Origin: Bacillota bacterium
Lineage (GTDB): Bacteria; Bacillota; Dethiobacteria; Dethiobacterales; Dethiobacteraceae
DNA length: 13,981 bases
Assembly: GCA_012841735.1 (NCBI GenBank)
Contig: DUUE01000302.1
Coordinates: forward strand, 1 to 13,981
Direction: 5' to 3'
The notes under the pieces were generated by a model that searched no databases, was not told where the DNA came from, and saw only the letters and a list, made by a program, of their open reading frames with translations. Position 1 is the first letter of the stretch; every line of letters starts with the position of its first letter. A program made the translations under genes and the position numbers. Of the stretch, positions 7,281-13,981 are shown one piece after another.

Positions 7281-8639
7281 TTACCTGGTTACCGCCGCCT
7301 GCAAAACACCGGCTGCCACCGCTGCGGCCGTCCTGCTCCCGGTGCCGCCGTTTTCAATAATAACAGCAAAAGCATAGGGGTAATCTTCCCTGTCGAGAAA
7401 ACCGGCAAACCAGGCATGCGGTTCTTTCCCCTTCCCCACTTCGGCAGTTCCCGATTTGGCGCATAATTCCAGCCCGCTGAAGCGGCTTTCTCCATAAACG
7501 GCAAGCGTATTATTGCGCAGCATTGCTTTCAGTTTTGCTGCCGTTTCTTCCGGCAGGATTCGTTTTTGTGCTTTTGTCACGGCAGGGAAAATATCCTCCC
7601 GGGCTACCAGTTCAGGGGCAACACCAAGACCGCCGTTGGCAATCGCACCCATATAAACCATAAAGGCAAGCGGGTTGGCCGTGATGGTATACTGGCCGAT
7701 ACCGGCCCAGGCCAGTTCTACCGGTGCCGCTTGTGTGACATCCACCCTGCCGGCAGCCGTTCTGATCCCGTTAACGGTAAGCCTGTTGTTAAACCCGGCC
7801 AGCTCTGCATAATGCGTCAGAGTTTCTGCACCCAGTTCCATGGCAATGTCGGCAAAGGTGACATTGCAGGAATGCGCCAGTGCCTCTTTCAGCGTCACCT
7901 GTCCGTGAGCGACGAGGCATGTCACAGTATCGGCCCCGATCTGCAGCTTTCCGGAACAATGGTACTGTCTTTCCTCTATGCCCGGGATAGTTTCCAGTGC
8001 CGCCGCCGCAGTCACTACTTTAAAGATTGAACCGGGCGTATAAACCGCGGACAGGAGACGGTTCAGGTAGACTCCCTCGTAACGTTCCGGATCGGCCTGA
8101 ATGTCGGGAGGATTCTGCGGATCAAAGGACGGAGAGCTGGTCATACAGATAATTTCACCCGTCCTGTAATTGTAGACGCCCACCGCCCCCCTCCGGCCGT
8201 TTAGCTCCCTGAAGGCCAGCGCACATAACCCGGCGTCCAGTGTGAGCGTAAGATTGTTGGCGGCGGACAGGCTGCTGCGGTAGCGGTAGGCCCCGCTCAG
8301 CAGGTTCCAGCCGGTGAGGCGTTCCCACATGACATTTAACATGCCTGACGCCACGTTGCCTCCCGGGTCACCGGTGGCATGCATCACGGCAGTGCGTATG
8401 TTTTGTTCAGGGTGAAAAGTGAGCATGCCGTCTTTTGTGGCAAGCAATATTTCTCCCCGGTGGTCATAAACAGTTCCTGTCTCTTTTAGTCTGCCGTTGC
8501 GGTATAAATGCTGATTGGACGGATGTTGTGCCCAAACGGCGGCGTTCTGCAGATAACGGCCTGCAAAAACTGTGAAGCCTAACAGAAAAAGCAGGGCAAG
8601 CACAATTAAGACAAGGGTTCGTGTGGCAAGCAGTTTCAT
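7281..8639 (-). CDS. Class B penicillin-binding protein (PbpA/FtsI-like transpeptidase)
   Basis: A 452-residue monofunctional D,D-transpeptidase that cross-links peptidoglycan outside the membrane. An N-terminal anchor helix (about 7-28) precedes a short dimerisation region and then the catalytic domain. The catalytic Ser204 is in SIFK (SxxK), the SxN motif is SCN (257-259) and the KTG-box is KSGT (395-398). It is short for a class B enzyme and has no PASTA repeats, which fits the PbpA type paired with RodA/FtsW proteins. It follows the FHA-FtsW gene by 30 bases on the same strand, so the two probably form an operon and a synthase pair. The ATG at 8639 has GGTGAG close upstream; a GTG at 8648 is possible but lacks a site. 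The 3' end abuts the convergent activase gene with no terminator between. Confidence 0.92.
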   Translation of the reverse strand: MKLLATRTLVLIVLALLFLLGFTVFAGRYLQNAAVWAQHPSNQHLYRNGRLKETGTVYDHRGEILLATKDGMLTFHPEQNIRTAVMHATGDPGGNVASGMLNVMWERLTGWNLLSGAYRYRSSLSAANNLTLTLDAGLCALAFRELNGRRGAVGVYNYRTGEIICMTSSPSFDPQNPPDIQADPERYEGVYLNRLLSAVYTPGSIFKVVTAAAALETIPGIEERQYHCSGKLQIGADTVTCLVAHGQVTLKEALAHSCNVTFADIAMELGAETLTHYAELAGFNNRLTVNGIRTAAGRVDVTQAAPVELAWAGIGQYTITANPLAFMVYMGAIANGGLGVAPELVAREDIFPAVTKAQKRILPEETAAKLKAMLRNNTLAVYGESRFSGLELCAKSGTAEVGKGKEPHAWFAGFLDREDYPYAFAVIIENGGTGSRTAAAVAAGVLQAAVTR

Positions 8640-8669
8640 ACTTCTCACCGGCTTTTTGCTGCCGCAGGT

Positions 8670-10391
8670 TTATGCGGCAGTTTTTATCATGGCCAGCAGT
8701 CCCCAGGAAGCGATCATGGAAGAACCGCCGTTGGAAATGAAAGGTATTGTTACTCCCGTCAGGGGAATTACATCTACAGACCCCAGCACATTAAGAGCCG
8801 TCTGCAGTAAAAATATTGTCGCCGCCCCGCAGGCCGCAATGGCATAAAAAGCAGAACGGCAGTTATTTGTTAACAAAACTGCATAAAAGACAAAAAAGAC
8901 AATCACCAGCACCACACCAAGGGCGACAAGCATGCCCCACTCTTCACACAGCATGCCAAAGACAAGGTCGGTATCTGCTGCAGCAATTCTTTTCAGGTAG
9001 CCGTTTCCGCCCCCGACACCGAAGAGACCGCCGCTGGCTGCCGCAATCATGGTCCTGGTTTGCTGGAAACCGGCGCTGTCGGCATATTGCCAGACTCTGC
9101 CCCAGGCGGCAAAACGGGTGGCAATATAGGGCATAAAAGTGACTACAGCAATCCCGGCAAAGGCGGCGCCGGCAGTTACCAGAAAAAGTGTCCGTAAATC
9201 ACCGGAATGCATAAAAGCAATCACCAGAAAAGCGCCGAAAAAAACTACTGCCGTGCCAAAATCCCGGATCAGTGCCAGGGTGATGATGCAGGCTCCGGTA
9301 AAAGCGATAAAGGCTGTCATGTTTTTGGTTGTCAGCAGGCGGTCCAGGGTTGCAGTCCCGGCCAGCACAAAAGCGATTTTGACAAACTCCAGCGGCTGAA
9401 AAGTAATGAAGCCAAGATTAATCCAGTTCCTTGCACCATAAATCCTTTCACCGAAGGCAAGATTCAGGACAAGCAAAAGTACTCCTCCACCAAGAATTAA
9501 GTATTTCAGCCTGCTTGCCCGGCCAAGGTCACGGCAGAGCCAGGTAATGACTGTATAGGCGGCAATTCCCAGCAAGATGGCTGCCAGTTGTTTCACCAGG
9601 TCTTTGGGTGCAGCAGAAGCCACGAGTGCCAGGTTAAGACCGCAAAGATAATAGGCAAGCAGTTCCAGTTCAATGTTTTTTCCCTTCAACTTGCGCATTA
9701 ACAGGTAATGCAAAAACTCACAGAGGAAAAAAACTCCGAACACGGGTATCACGGCAAGTGTTGTTTCGGCACGTGAGGCAAAAAGCTGCACAACGGCCAG
9801 TACCTGAAACAAAATCAGCAGCAGCAGGGTAACGGTACAGTTGACAGCAAGCTCCCCTTCCCTGTCTGTAACGACGCCGTCCCCCGTTTCATCCGTTATT
9901 ACTGATATTTCATTTTGTACAGGGGCCAGGGCCATCTTAATACCGGCCAGGGAGATAAGGTCGCCAAACTGTATTTGCTGTGCCTGCTCCACTTTTGTAC
10001 CATTAACCGCTATTCCTCCCTTGGAACCCAAATCTGCTATTATCCAGTTTCCGTTCCTGAAGGTAAGGACGGCGTGGCTTCTGGAAACCACGGGAAAATT
10101 AATAACAATATCCGCATATTTGCCGCGCCCGATCAGGCTCTCCCATTTCCTGACCGGTATGGACGTGCCGTTGGCCAGCACCAGGTATCCCCAGACAGTA
10201 TCTGCGGTACGCTTCCGGATCAGCGGGACAAGACAGCGCAGCAGGATGACAAAGGCCAGTAAAGGGAAAAGCCAGCGGGCAACCAGCGTATAAGCTCCGG
10301 CAGCCCGGGCTGCCAGCTCAGCTAAAGAGGGACTTATTGTTCCGGTAATTTCCTGAACAAGCTGCCTTAAGCTTTCCCAGAATAAGTTCAT
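8670..10391 (-). CDS. FHA-domain/FtsW-RodA-SpoVE fusion, peptidoglycan glycosyltransferase
   Basis: A 573-residue membrane protein joining an FHA phosphothreonine-binding domain to a SEDS glycan polymerase. An N-terminal helix (about 35-58) comes first, then the FHA domain (about 85-155) with GRGKYAD, SRSH and VNGT, the conserved loop residues. The SEDS part (about 185-573) has many helices and the family marks FQPLEFVKIA, RDFGTA, the catalytic-type Asp475 in ADTDLVFGMLCEEWG, and IPFISNGGSSM near the end. FHA and RodA are separate proteins in the well-known mycobacterial pknB cluster, so fusion suggests direct control by a Ser/Thr kinase. No kinase or phosphatase gene is in the window. Ser is replaced by Leu in the usual QPSEF, and Tyr by Asn in the usual SYGGSS. 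The ATG at 10391 has GGTGAGG upstream; a GTG at 10406 is unlikely. Confidence 0.92.
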   Translation of the reverse strand: MNLFWESLRQLVQEITGTISPSLAELAARAAGAYTLVARWLFPLLAFVILLRCLVPLIRKRTADTVWGYLVLANGTSIPVRKWESLIGRGKYADIVINFPVVSRSHAVLTFRNGNWIIADLGSKGGIAVNGTKVEQAQQIQFGDLISLAGIKMALAPVQNEISVITDETGDGVVTDREGELAVNCTVTLLLLILFQVLAVVQLFASRAETTLAVIPVFGVFFLCEFLHYLLMRKLKGKNIELELLAYYLCGLNLALVASAAPKDLVKQLAAILLGIAAYTVITWLCRDLGRASRLKYLILGGGVLLLVLNLAFGERIYGARNWINLGFITFQPLEFVKIAFVLAGTATLDRLLTTKNMTAFIAFTGACIITLALIRDFGTAVVFFGAFLVIAFMHSGDLRTLFLVTAGAAFAGIAVVTFMPYIATRFAAWGRVWQYADSAGFQQTRTMIAAASGGLFGVGGGNGYLKRIAAADTDLVFGMLCEEWGMLVALGVVLVIVFFVFYAVLLTNNCRSAFYAIAACGAATIFLLQTALNVLGSVDVIPLTGVTIPFISNGGSSMIASWGLLAMIKTAA

Positions 10392-10405
10392 ACCGTTTGA
10401 CCTCA

Positions 10406-10421
10406 CCGGTTTTTTTACCGG
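10406..10421 (-). promoter_or_regulatory. Small hairpin at the ribosome site of the FHA-FtsW gene
   Basis: On the minus strand CCGGT, six A, then ACCGG form a five-pair stem that runs directly into TGAGG, so the GG of the predicted GGTGAGG site is inside the stem. It could dampen translation. A second small stem, GCAGT-TAC-ACTGC, lies next to it at 10421-10433. Confidence 0.35.
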
Positions 10422-10477
10422 CAGTTACACTGCCTCATTCAGGAAAAGTATTCCCCCAAAAAGACAAAAATCCTTTA

Positions 10478-10505
10478 ATTATGCTAATATTTACTAGCCC
10501 GGCAA
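10478..10505 (-). promoter_or_regulatory. Possible promoter of the FHA-FtsW/PBP unit
   Basis: On the minus strand TTGCCG (10500-10505) and CATAAT (10478-10483) are 16 bases apart. The predicted leader is about 80 bases and contains the hairpins at 10406-10433. The match is fair, not perfect. Confidence 0.45.
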
Positions 10506-10535
10506 AACTGTTTTTTGAAAAATTCTCAATAGTGC

Positions 10536-10571
10536 TTGACCGGTATTTTACAGTCGTATATACTTTTTTTA
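10536..10571 (+). promoter_or_regulatory. Promoter of the URO-D-like gene
   Basis: TTGACC (10536-10541) and TATACT (10559-10564) are separated by exactly 17 bases, each one mismatch from the sigma-A consensus. Transcription would start near 10571, giving a leader of about 62 bases that contains the hairpin at 10582-10607. Confidence 0.7.
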
Positions 10572-10581
10572 GCAGATCCTG

Positions 10582-10607
10582 GCAGCCGGAGACTTTTCCC
10601 CGGCTGC
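10582..10607 (+). promoter_or_regulatory. Leader hairpin upstream of the URO-D-like gene
   Basis: GCAGCCGG (10582-10589) and CCGGCTGC (10600-10607) form a perfect eight-pair GC-rich stem with a ten-base loop. It lies between the promoter and the ribosome site. No T-run follows on the plus strand, so it is more likely an mRNA-stabilising or regulatory stem than a terminator. On the minus strand a T-run does not directly follow either. Confidence 0.5.
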
Positions 10608-10632
10608 AAAATAAGTAAACGGGGTGAAAGGA

Positions 10633-11985
10633 ATGAATGCGCAAGAACTTAAGGCTTACCGCATCAAGCTGTTCTCAGATGTATACTCCGGCATTATCCC
10701 GGAGCGTGTGCCGGTTTGGGACTGCCTTACCACTGAATACATGGTTCAGTATGCGGGCCTGGATTTAATGGCCACCCAGTATAACTATACCGCAGATCTT
10801 CTGATTGAGATTTATGAAAAAGCCCGGGAAATCTGCCGCGGTGATATGCCGGCCGGCGGTTTTGCCCACAACGCCGCTGCTCTTATGTTTCAGCAGTCAC
10901 AAGTAATGCAGATGGGAAAAACAGGGTTTGTACAGCACCCGGAACGCACTTTTATGCATGAGGACGAATATGATGAGTTTATTAAAAACCCCCACGAATT
11001 TATCCTGGAAAAATGTTACCCGCGGATGTATCGCGGGTATGCCAAGGGTGAAGTTCACCGGGCGCTGAACTTTGCCAAATATATTCTGGCAACCATGGAT
11101 TCAAACCTGGCTTTTACCGTTGCTGAAACTACCATGGCCGAACGTTACGGTCTTTTTAGACGACCTGATGGATCAGTAGGCATGCAATTGGTACCTTTTG
11201 ATTTTATTGCCGATTTTTACCGCGGCTTCTCCAAAATTCCGCTGGACATGCGCAGGAGACCGGAAAAACTGCTGGCTGCCATGGAAGCGATTATGCCGTA
11301 TGCCATCTGGATGGGACGTCCCAGGGTCAAAAGCCACCTGGGCTGCAATATGATTATGACCCACATGGGGGCCTTCCTGAACAATAAAGACTTCGAAAAA
11401 TTCTACTGGCCCACTTTCCATCAAGTTGTTCATATTGCCGCAGAGCAGGGCCAGGCCACGCAGATTTTCCTGGAAGGCGACTGGACACGTTTCCTGGATT
11501 ATCTGCAGGACCTGCCCCAGGGCACACAATTATGGATGGAATATGGCGATCCGCAGAAATTTAAAGATAAACTGGGTAAAAAGATGGTTTTGGGCGGTTT
11601 TTATCCCATGACACTCCTTGGACGGGCCGGCAAACAGGAATGCATTGACAAGGCAAAAGAACTGCTTGATATTCTGGCTCCCGGCGGCAACTTCATTTTT
11701 ATCCTGGACAAGTGGGCTCTGAACATAAATGATATTAAACCGGAAAATTATGTTGCCGTGCTGGAATATGTGGTGGAAAACGGGAAATATGAGAATGCCG
11801 GCGAATTGGTTACCACAGCCAGAAAAGAAGATTCCATTCATAAATTCTCCCATCTCTACCCCGAATTTAAATCCAAATATGTGCAGAGTTTTGATGAATT
11901 TAAGCTGGAGTATCCTCCTGTAGATGAAAGAGTTGAGCCGCTGATGCGGGAGGCATATGAAAAATACACTGCGCTTGTTATCTGA
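10633..11985 (+). CDS. Uroporphyrinogen decarboxylase-superfamily protein (not HemE)
   Basis: A 450-residue cytoplasmic protein of the URO-D/methyltransferase TIM-barrel superfamily. Family marks are the N-terminal ERVPVWDCLTTEYMVQYAG (24-42), THMGAFLNNKDFEKFYWP (243-260), and the C-terminal PGGNFIFILDKWALNINDIK (350-369) followed by PENYVAVLEYV. It is not HemE: the RQAGRY substrate motif is absent. It also lacks the His-x-Cys...Cys zinc ligands of MtaA/CmuA-type methyltransferases; FLEGDW (279-284) stands where HICG is expected. Proteins like this are often amplified in acetogens and other anaerobic Clostridia, some as corrinoid-dependent methyltransferases, but no corrinoid protein or activator is encoded nearby. 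About 60 C-terminal residues extend past the barrel. The ATG at 10633 has GGGGTG six bases upstream; a GTG at 10624 lacks a site. It has its own promoter and terminator, so it appears monocistronic. Confidence 0.85.
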   Translation: MNAQELKAYRIKLFSDVYSGIIPERVPVWDCLTTEYMVQYAGLDLMATQYNYTADLLIEIYEKAREICRGDMPAGGFAHNAAALMFQQSQVMQMGKTGFVQHPERTFMHEDEYDEFIKNPHEFILEKCYPRMYRGYAKGEVHRALNFAKYILATMDSNLAFTVAETTMAERYGLFRRPDGSVGMQLVPFDFIADFYRGFSKIPLDMRRRPEKLLAAMEAIMPYAIWMGRPRVKSHLGCNMIMTHMGAFLNNKDFEKFYWPTFHQVVHIAAEQGQATQIFLEGDWTRFLDYLQDLPQGTQLWMEYGDPQKFKDKLGKKMVLGGFYPMTLLGRAGKQECIDKAKELLDILAPGGNFIFILDKWALNINDIKPENYVAVLEYVVENGKYENAGELVTTARKEDSIHKFSHLYPEFKSKYVQSFDEFKLEYPPVDERVEPLMREAYEKYTALVI

Positions 11986-11989
11986 ACAG

Positions 11990-12015
11990 ACGGCCCGTTC
12001 AGGCGGGCCGTTTTT
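11990..12015 (+). terminator. Rho-independent terminator after the URO-D-like gene
   Basis: ACGGCCCG and CGGGCCGT form a perfect eight-pair stem around the loop TTCAGG, followed by TTTT and ATT. It begins four bases after the stop codon. It separates the URO-D-like gene from the transporter gene. Confidence 0.92.
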
Positions 12016-12054
12016 ATTACGGGACACGGCTTGCCGGCCGCTGCAGCGCAAAGA

Positions 12055-12091
12055 TTGACAGACAAGCCGGGGTCAAGTTAAGATATTATAG
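12055..12091 (+). promoter_or_regulatory. Promoter of the MFS transporter gene
   Basis: TTGACA (12055-12060) is a perfect -35, with TAAGAT (12079-12084) 18 bases downstream as a moderate -10. The predicted start of transcription is near 12091, which coincides with the first possible GTG codon and so argues for a start codon further in. Confidence 0.6.
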
Positions 12092-13476
12092 TGCGTGAAA
12101 AGCATGACTCTGTCACTGGGGGTGCCGCCTTGTCGCAGAAGCTTAAAGCCAGTATTATCAATATTTTTTCTCTGGGGCCGATCGGCTTTTTCTTAATGAT
12201 GAATTTCATCGGCACCTATTATTCATATTTTCTGACCGATATCCTGAAAATCAGCGCTGCCGTGGTCGGCACACTGCTGCTGGTGACCAGGATAATTGAT
12301 ACCTTCGCCGTTCCTGTAGCCGGCGGTATGGTAGAAAAAATCCCGCTCCCCTGGGGCCGTTACAGTGGATGGTTGTGGCTTATGCCGCCTATAACCACTC
12401 TTTTTGTGGCTCTCATGTTTACCGGCCCCGATTTTGGTCCTACCGCCACTTTTGTTTTTCTGGGAGCCATGTATATATTGGCACATCTGTCCATTAACCT
12501 GACCGAATCCGCCCAGTATGCACTGCTGCCCGTTATTGCCTATACTGATGAAGACAGAGTGCTTATCTCTGCCCGTAGGGCACAGGCCATGTCTGCCGGG
12601 GGATTGATTTTCGGTTTTATCACGGTACCCATGATAGCCGCCCTGGGCGGTAATAATGAAGGCCGTGGGCTTTTCCTGACAGTATTGATCTTTTCCCTGC
12701 TGCAGACAGCCGGTTACTGGCTGGCAGCCAACGTTTCCAGGCCTTTTGACAATGCCGGCGCCGGACAAACGGGCAGGCGTGCCACCTTGCGGGAAATGGC
12801 GGGCCAGGTCATTAACAATAAGCCGCTTTTTATTTTAATCGTGGCGGAAGTCTGCCGCTGGTCGGCCAGCCTGATTGTCATGAACCTGGCTGTCTATTAC
12901 TTCAAATATGTGGCCATTAAGCCGGTCTATTTTACGGCCTTCCTTACCTCCAGGAGCGTGGCCACCCTGGCAGGGACAGCTCTGGGGCAGTTTTTTGCCC
13001 GCAGGACATCAAAAGTTGCCACCTGGAATATCGGTATGGGATTTAATCTCCTCTTTTTAGTGACAGCATGGTTTTTTTCCGGCACTCCTCCCCTGTTTAT
13101 TCTGCTGCATGCCGTTGCCGCCGTCGGCAACAGCATTGTTATGACACTGTCCGCCTCTTTTTTTACCGATGTGGCGGAATATACGGAATGGAAAACAAAA
13201 ACGAGCGCCAAAGGCATTGTCATGTCATTAAGCTCCCTGCCTATTAAAATATCTATGGCACTGGCGGGTGCTTTTGCCGGTTACAGCCTTTCTCTGATCG
13301 GCTATGTGCCGGACACAGAAACTACCCCCGAACTGGCTGCCGCCATGGGGGCATTTTCCACACTGCTGCCTGCGGTCTTTGCCATACTGGCCATTGTTCT
13401 TATCCGGCTCTATCCCCTGACGGAACACAGGGTTACCATAATCCGCAAACGCAAAGCAAGATACCAGGGGAATTAA
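12091..13476 (+). CDS. MFS transporter, GPH (glycoside-pentoside-hexuronide) cation symporter family
   Basis: A protein of up to 461 residues with about twelve membrane helices, resembling the MelB/YihO-type GPH family that imports sugars, uronides or related organic anions with Na+ or H+. The family's cytoplasmic motif is present as PWGRYSGWLWL (88-98). In the cation-site helix the first Asp is kept (Asp70 in RIIDTFAVPVAG), but the second, four residues on, is Val74, so cation coupling may differ. The C-terminal half has SFFTDVAEYTEWKT, typical of the family. The start is uncertain. The GTG at 12091 coincides with the predicted transcription start and has no ribosome site. The TTG at 12130 has GGGGGTG six bases upstream, keeps all helices, and may be the true start (448 residues). 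It follows the URO-D-like gene but behind a terminator; a shared substrate is inference. The stop codon overlaps that of the convergent downstream gene. Confidence 0.85.
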   Translation: MREKHDSVTGGAALSQKLKASIINIFSLGPIGFFLMMNFIGTYYSYFLTDILKISAAVVGTLLLVTRIIDTFAVPVAGGMVEKIPLPWGRYSGWLWLMPPITTLFVALMFTGPDFGPTATFVFLGAMYILAHLSINLTESAQYALLPVIAYTDEDRVLISARRAQAMSAGGLIFGFITVPMIAALGGNNEGRGLFLTVLIFSLLQTAGYWLAANVSRPFDNAGAGQTGRRATLREMAGQVINNKPLFILIVAEVCRWSASLIVMNLAVYYFKYVAIKPVYFTAFLTSRSVATLAGTALGQFFARRTSKVATWNIGMGFNLLFLVTAWFFSGTPPLFILLHAVAAVGNSIVMTLSASFFTDVAEYTEWKTKTSAKGIVMSLSSLPIKISMALAGAFAGYSLSLIGYVPDTETTPELAAAMGAFSTLLPAVFAILAIVLIRLYPLTEHRVTIIRKRKARYQGN

Positions 13477-13931
13477 GATTCCTGCACATGACTGTAACGC
13501 ATAATATACCAGGCGGCAATAAGACCAAATAATAAATGGTAGCCGAGGACTATGAAATAATCCCGGGGCAACATGCCGGGAAGTATGAATCCGGAGAGCG
13601 GGCCGACAAAACCGTAATCAAAGATCCAGACAAGTGCACCAAACATCATGCCCTTCAGCCAGGCATATTCTTTCCCCAGGGCAGAAAATAAGTAAACCAG
13701 TATCACACCAAGAACGGCGCTGATGATAAGATGACCTGTCCAGCCCAGAATTGTCCAGCCGGAAAACTTGGTTGCAGTCAGTACCTGCTGGGAATAAAAC
13801 GCACTGGCTGTTTTTACCATACAAATCCGGCCCATACCGAGCGTATGCAGTGTCTGTGAGATCAGGCCGCAAATCACCCCGGCGCTGATCCCTGCTTTTG
13901 TTCCTAGCAGCGTTTTGTCCAATCCGGTCAC
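13473..13931 (-). CDS. Small membrane protein with four predicted helices, unrecognised
   Basis: A 152-residue hydrophobic protein I cannot assign. Four membrane segments are visible: about 10-32 (Gly/Ala-rich), 58-85, 92-117 and 124-146. Conserved-looking features are WIFDYGFVGPLSGF in the third segment (Asp105 buried) and GYHLLFGLIAAWYI in the fourth. There is no signal peptide and no known catalytic motif. The start is a GTG at 13931 with AAAGGT about eleven bases upstream. Its stop codon overlaps the transporter's stop as a shared TTAA, so the two genes are convergent with no terminator between them. Confidence 0.75.
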   Translation of the reverse strand: MTGLDKTLLGTKAGISAGVICGLISQTLHTLGMGRICMVKTASAFYSQQVLTATKFSGWTILGWTGHLIISAVLGVILVYLFSALGKEYAWLKGMMFGALVWIFDYGFVGPLSGFILPGMLPRDYFIVLGYHLLFGLIAAWYIMRYSHVQES

Positions 13932-13963
13932 CTACACTTTGACCTTTCACCATAGCATATCCA

Positions 13964-13969
13964 ATTATA
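13964..13969 (-). promoter_or_regulatory. -10 element of the small membrane protein gene
   Basis: TATAAT on the minus strand, 33 bases before the GTG start. The matching -35 would lie beyond the end of the window. Confidence 0.45.
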
Positions 13970-13981
13970 AGTGTTTTACTA

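Noticed and set aside
10633..11985. HemE, haem biosynthesis uroporphyrinogen decarboxylase
   Set aside because: The RQAGRY substrate motif is missing, the chain is about 100 residues too long, and no haem genes are nearby.
12091..13476. Single operon of the URO-D-like gene and the transporter
   Set aside because: A perfect hairpin plus T-run at 11990-12015 and a separate TTGACA promoter at 12055 indicate two transcription units.
13618..13953. Overlapping 111-codon frame on the minus strand over the small membrane protein gene
   Set aside because: Its composition is charged and low in domain signal, while the other frame gives four clean membrane helices and a sensible start.

Overview
The window looks like chromosomal DNA from a strictly anaerobic, Gram-positive (Firmicutes/Clostridia-type) bacterium of roughly 50% GC. 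The evidence is a glycyl radical enzyme (GRE) with its oxygen-sensitive radical-SAM activase, purine-rich Shine-Dalgarno sites, sigma-A-like promoters, a monofunctional class B penicillin-binding protein paired with an FHA-FtsW fusion, and a uroporphyrinogen-decarboxylase-like protein of the type amplified in acetogens, syntrophs and sulfate-reducing Clostridia. The species call is inference from gene content. No rRNA, tRNA, CRISPR array or insertion sequence was seen, and coding density is high. No non-coding stretch exceeds 300 bases; the longest is 10392-10632.

Layout. Minus strand, 45-3514: a secreted CAP-domain protein, a sirtuin with an unusual active site, and an ABC-2 type permease/ATPase pair. 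Minus strand, 3638-6127: a large GRE ending in a hairpin terminator. A 198-base divergent control region (6128-6325) holds facing extended -10 promoters, a perfect palindrome over one and a 9-11-9 inverted repeat against the other. Plus strand, 6326-7279: the matching GRE activase. Minus strand, 7281-10391: a two-gene cell-wall unit (FHA-FtsW glycosyltransferase, then class B PBP). Plus strand, 10633-13476: a URO-D superfamily protein with its own promoter and strong terminator, then a GPH-type MFS symporter with its own promoter. Minus strand, 13473-13931: a small unrecognised four-helix membrane protein whose stop codon overlaps the transporter's.

How the genes work together. The GRE and activase form a self-contained enzyme system: the activase puts a radical on a C-terminal glycine, which activates the Cys-Val-Glu centre. 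The centre is of the eliminase/dehydratase type, but the residues around it do not match the characterised enzymes I can recall, so the substrate is open. FHA-FtsW and PBP form a septal or elongation peptidoglycan synthase pair, with the FHA domain implying Ser/Thr-kinase input. The URO-D-like protein and the GPH symporter are neighbours that may take up and process one substrate, but they are separated by a terminator, so that link is weaker.

The best leads are the GRE of unknown substrate, the sirtuin with an apparent reciprocal Ser/Asp exchange between its two NAD-pocket motifs, the FHA-FtsW fusion, and the URO-D-like protein that lacks the usual metal ligands.
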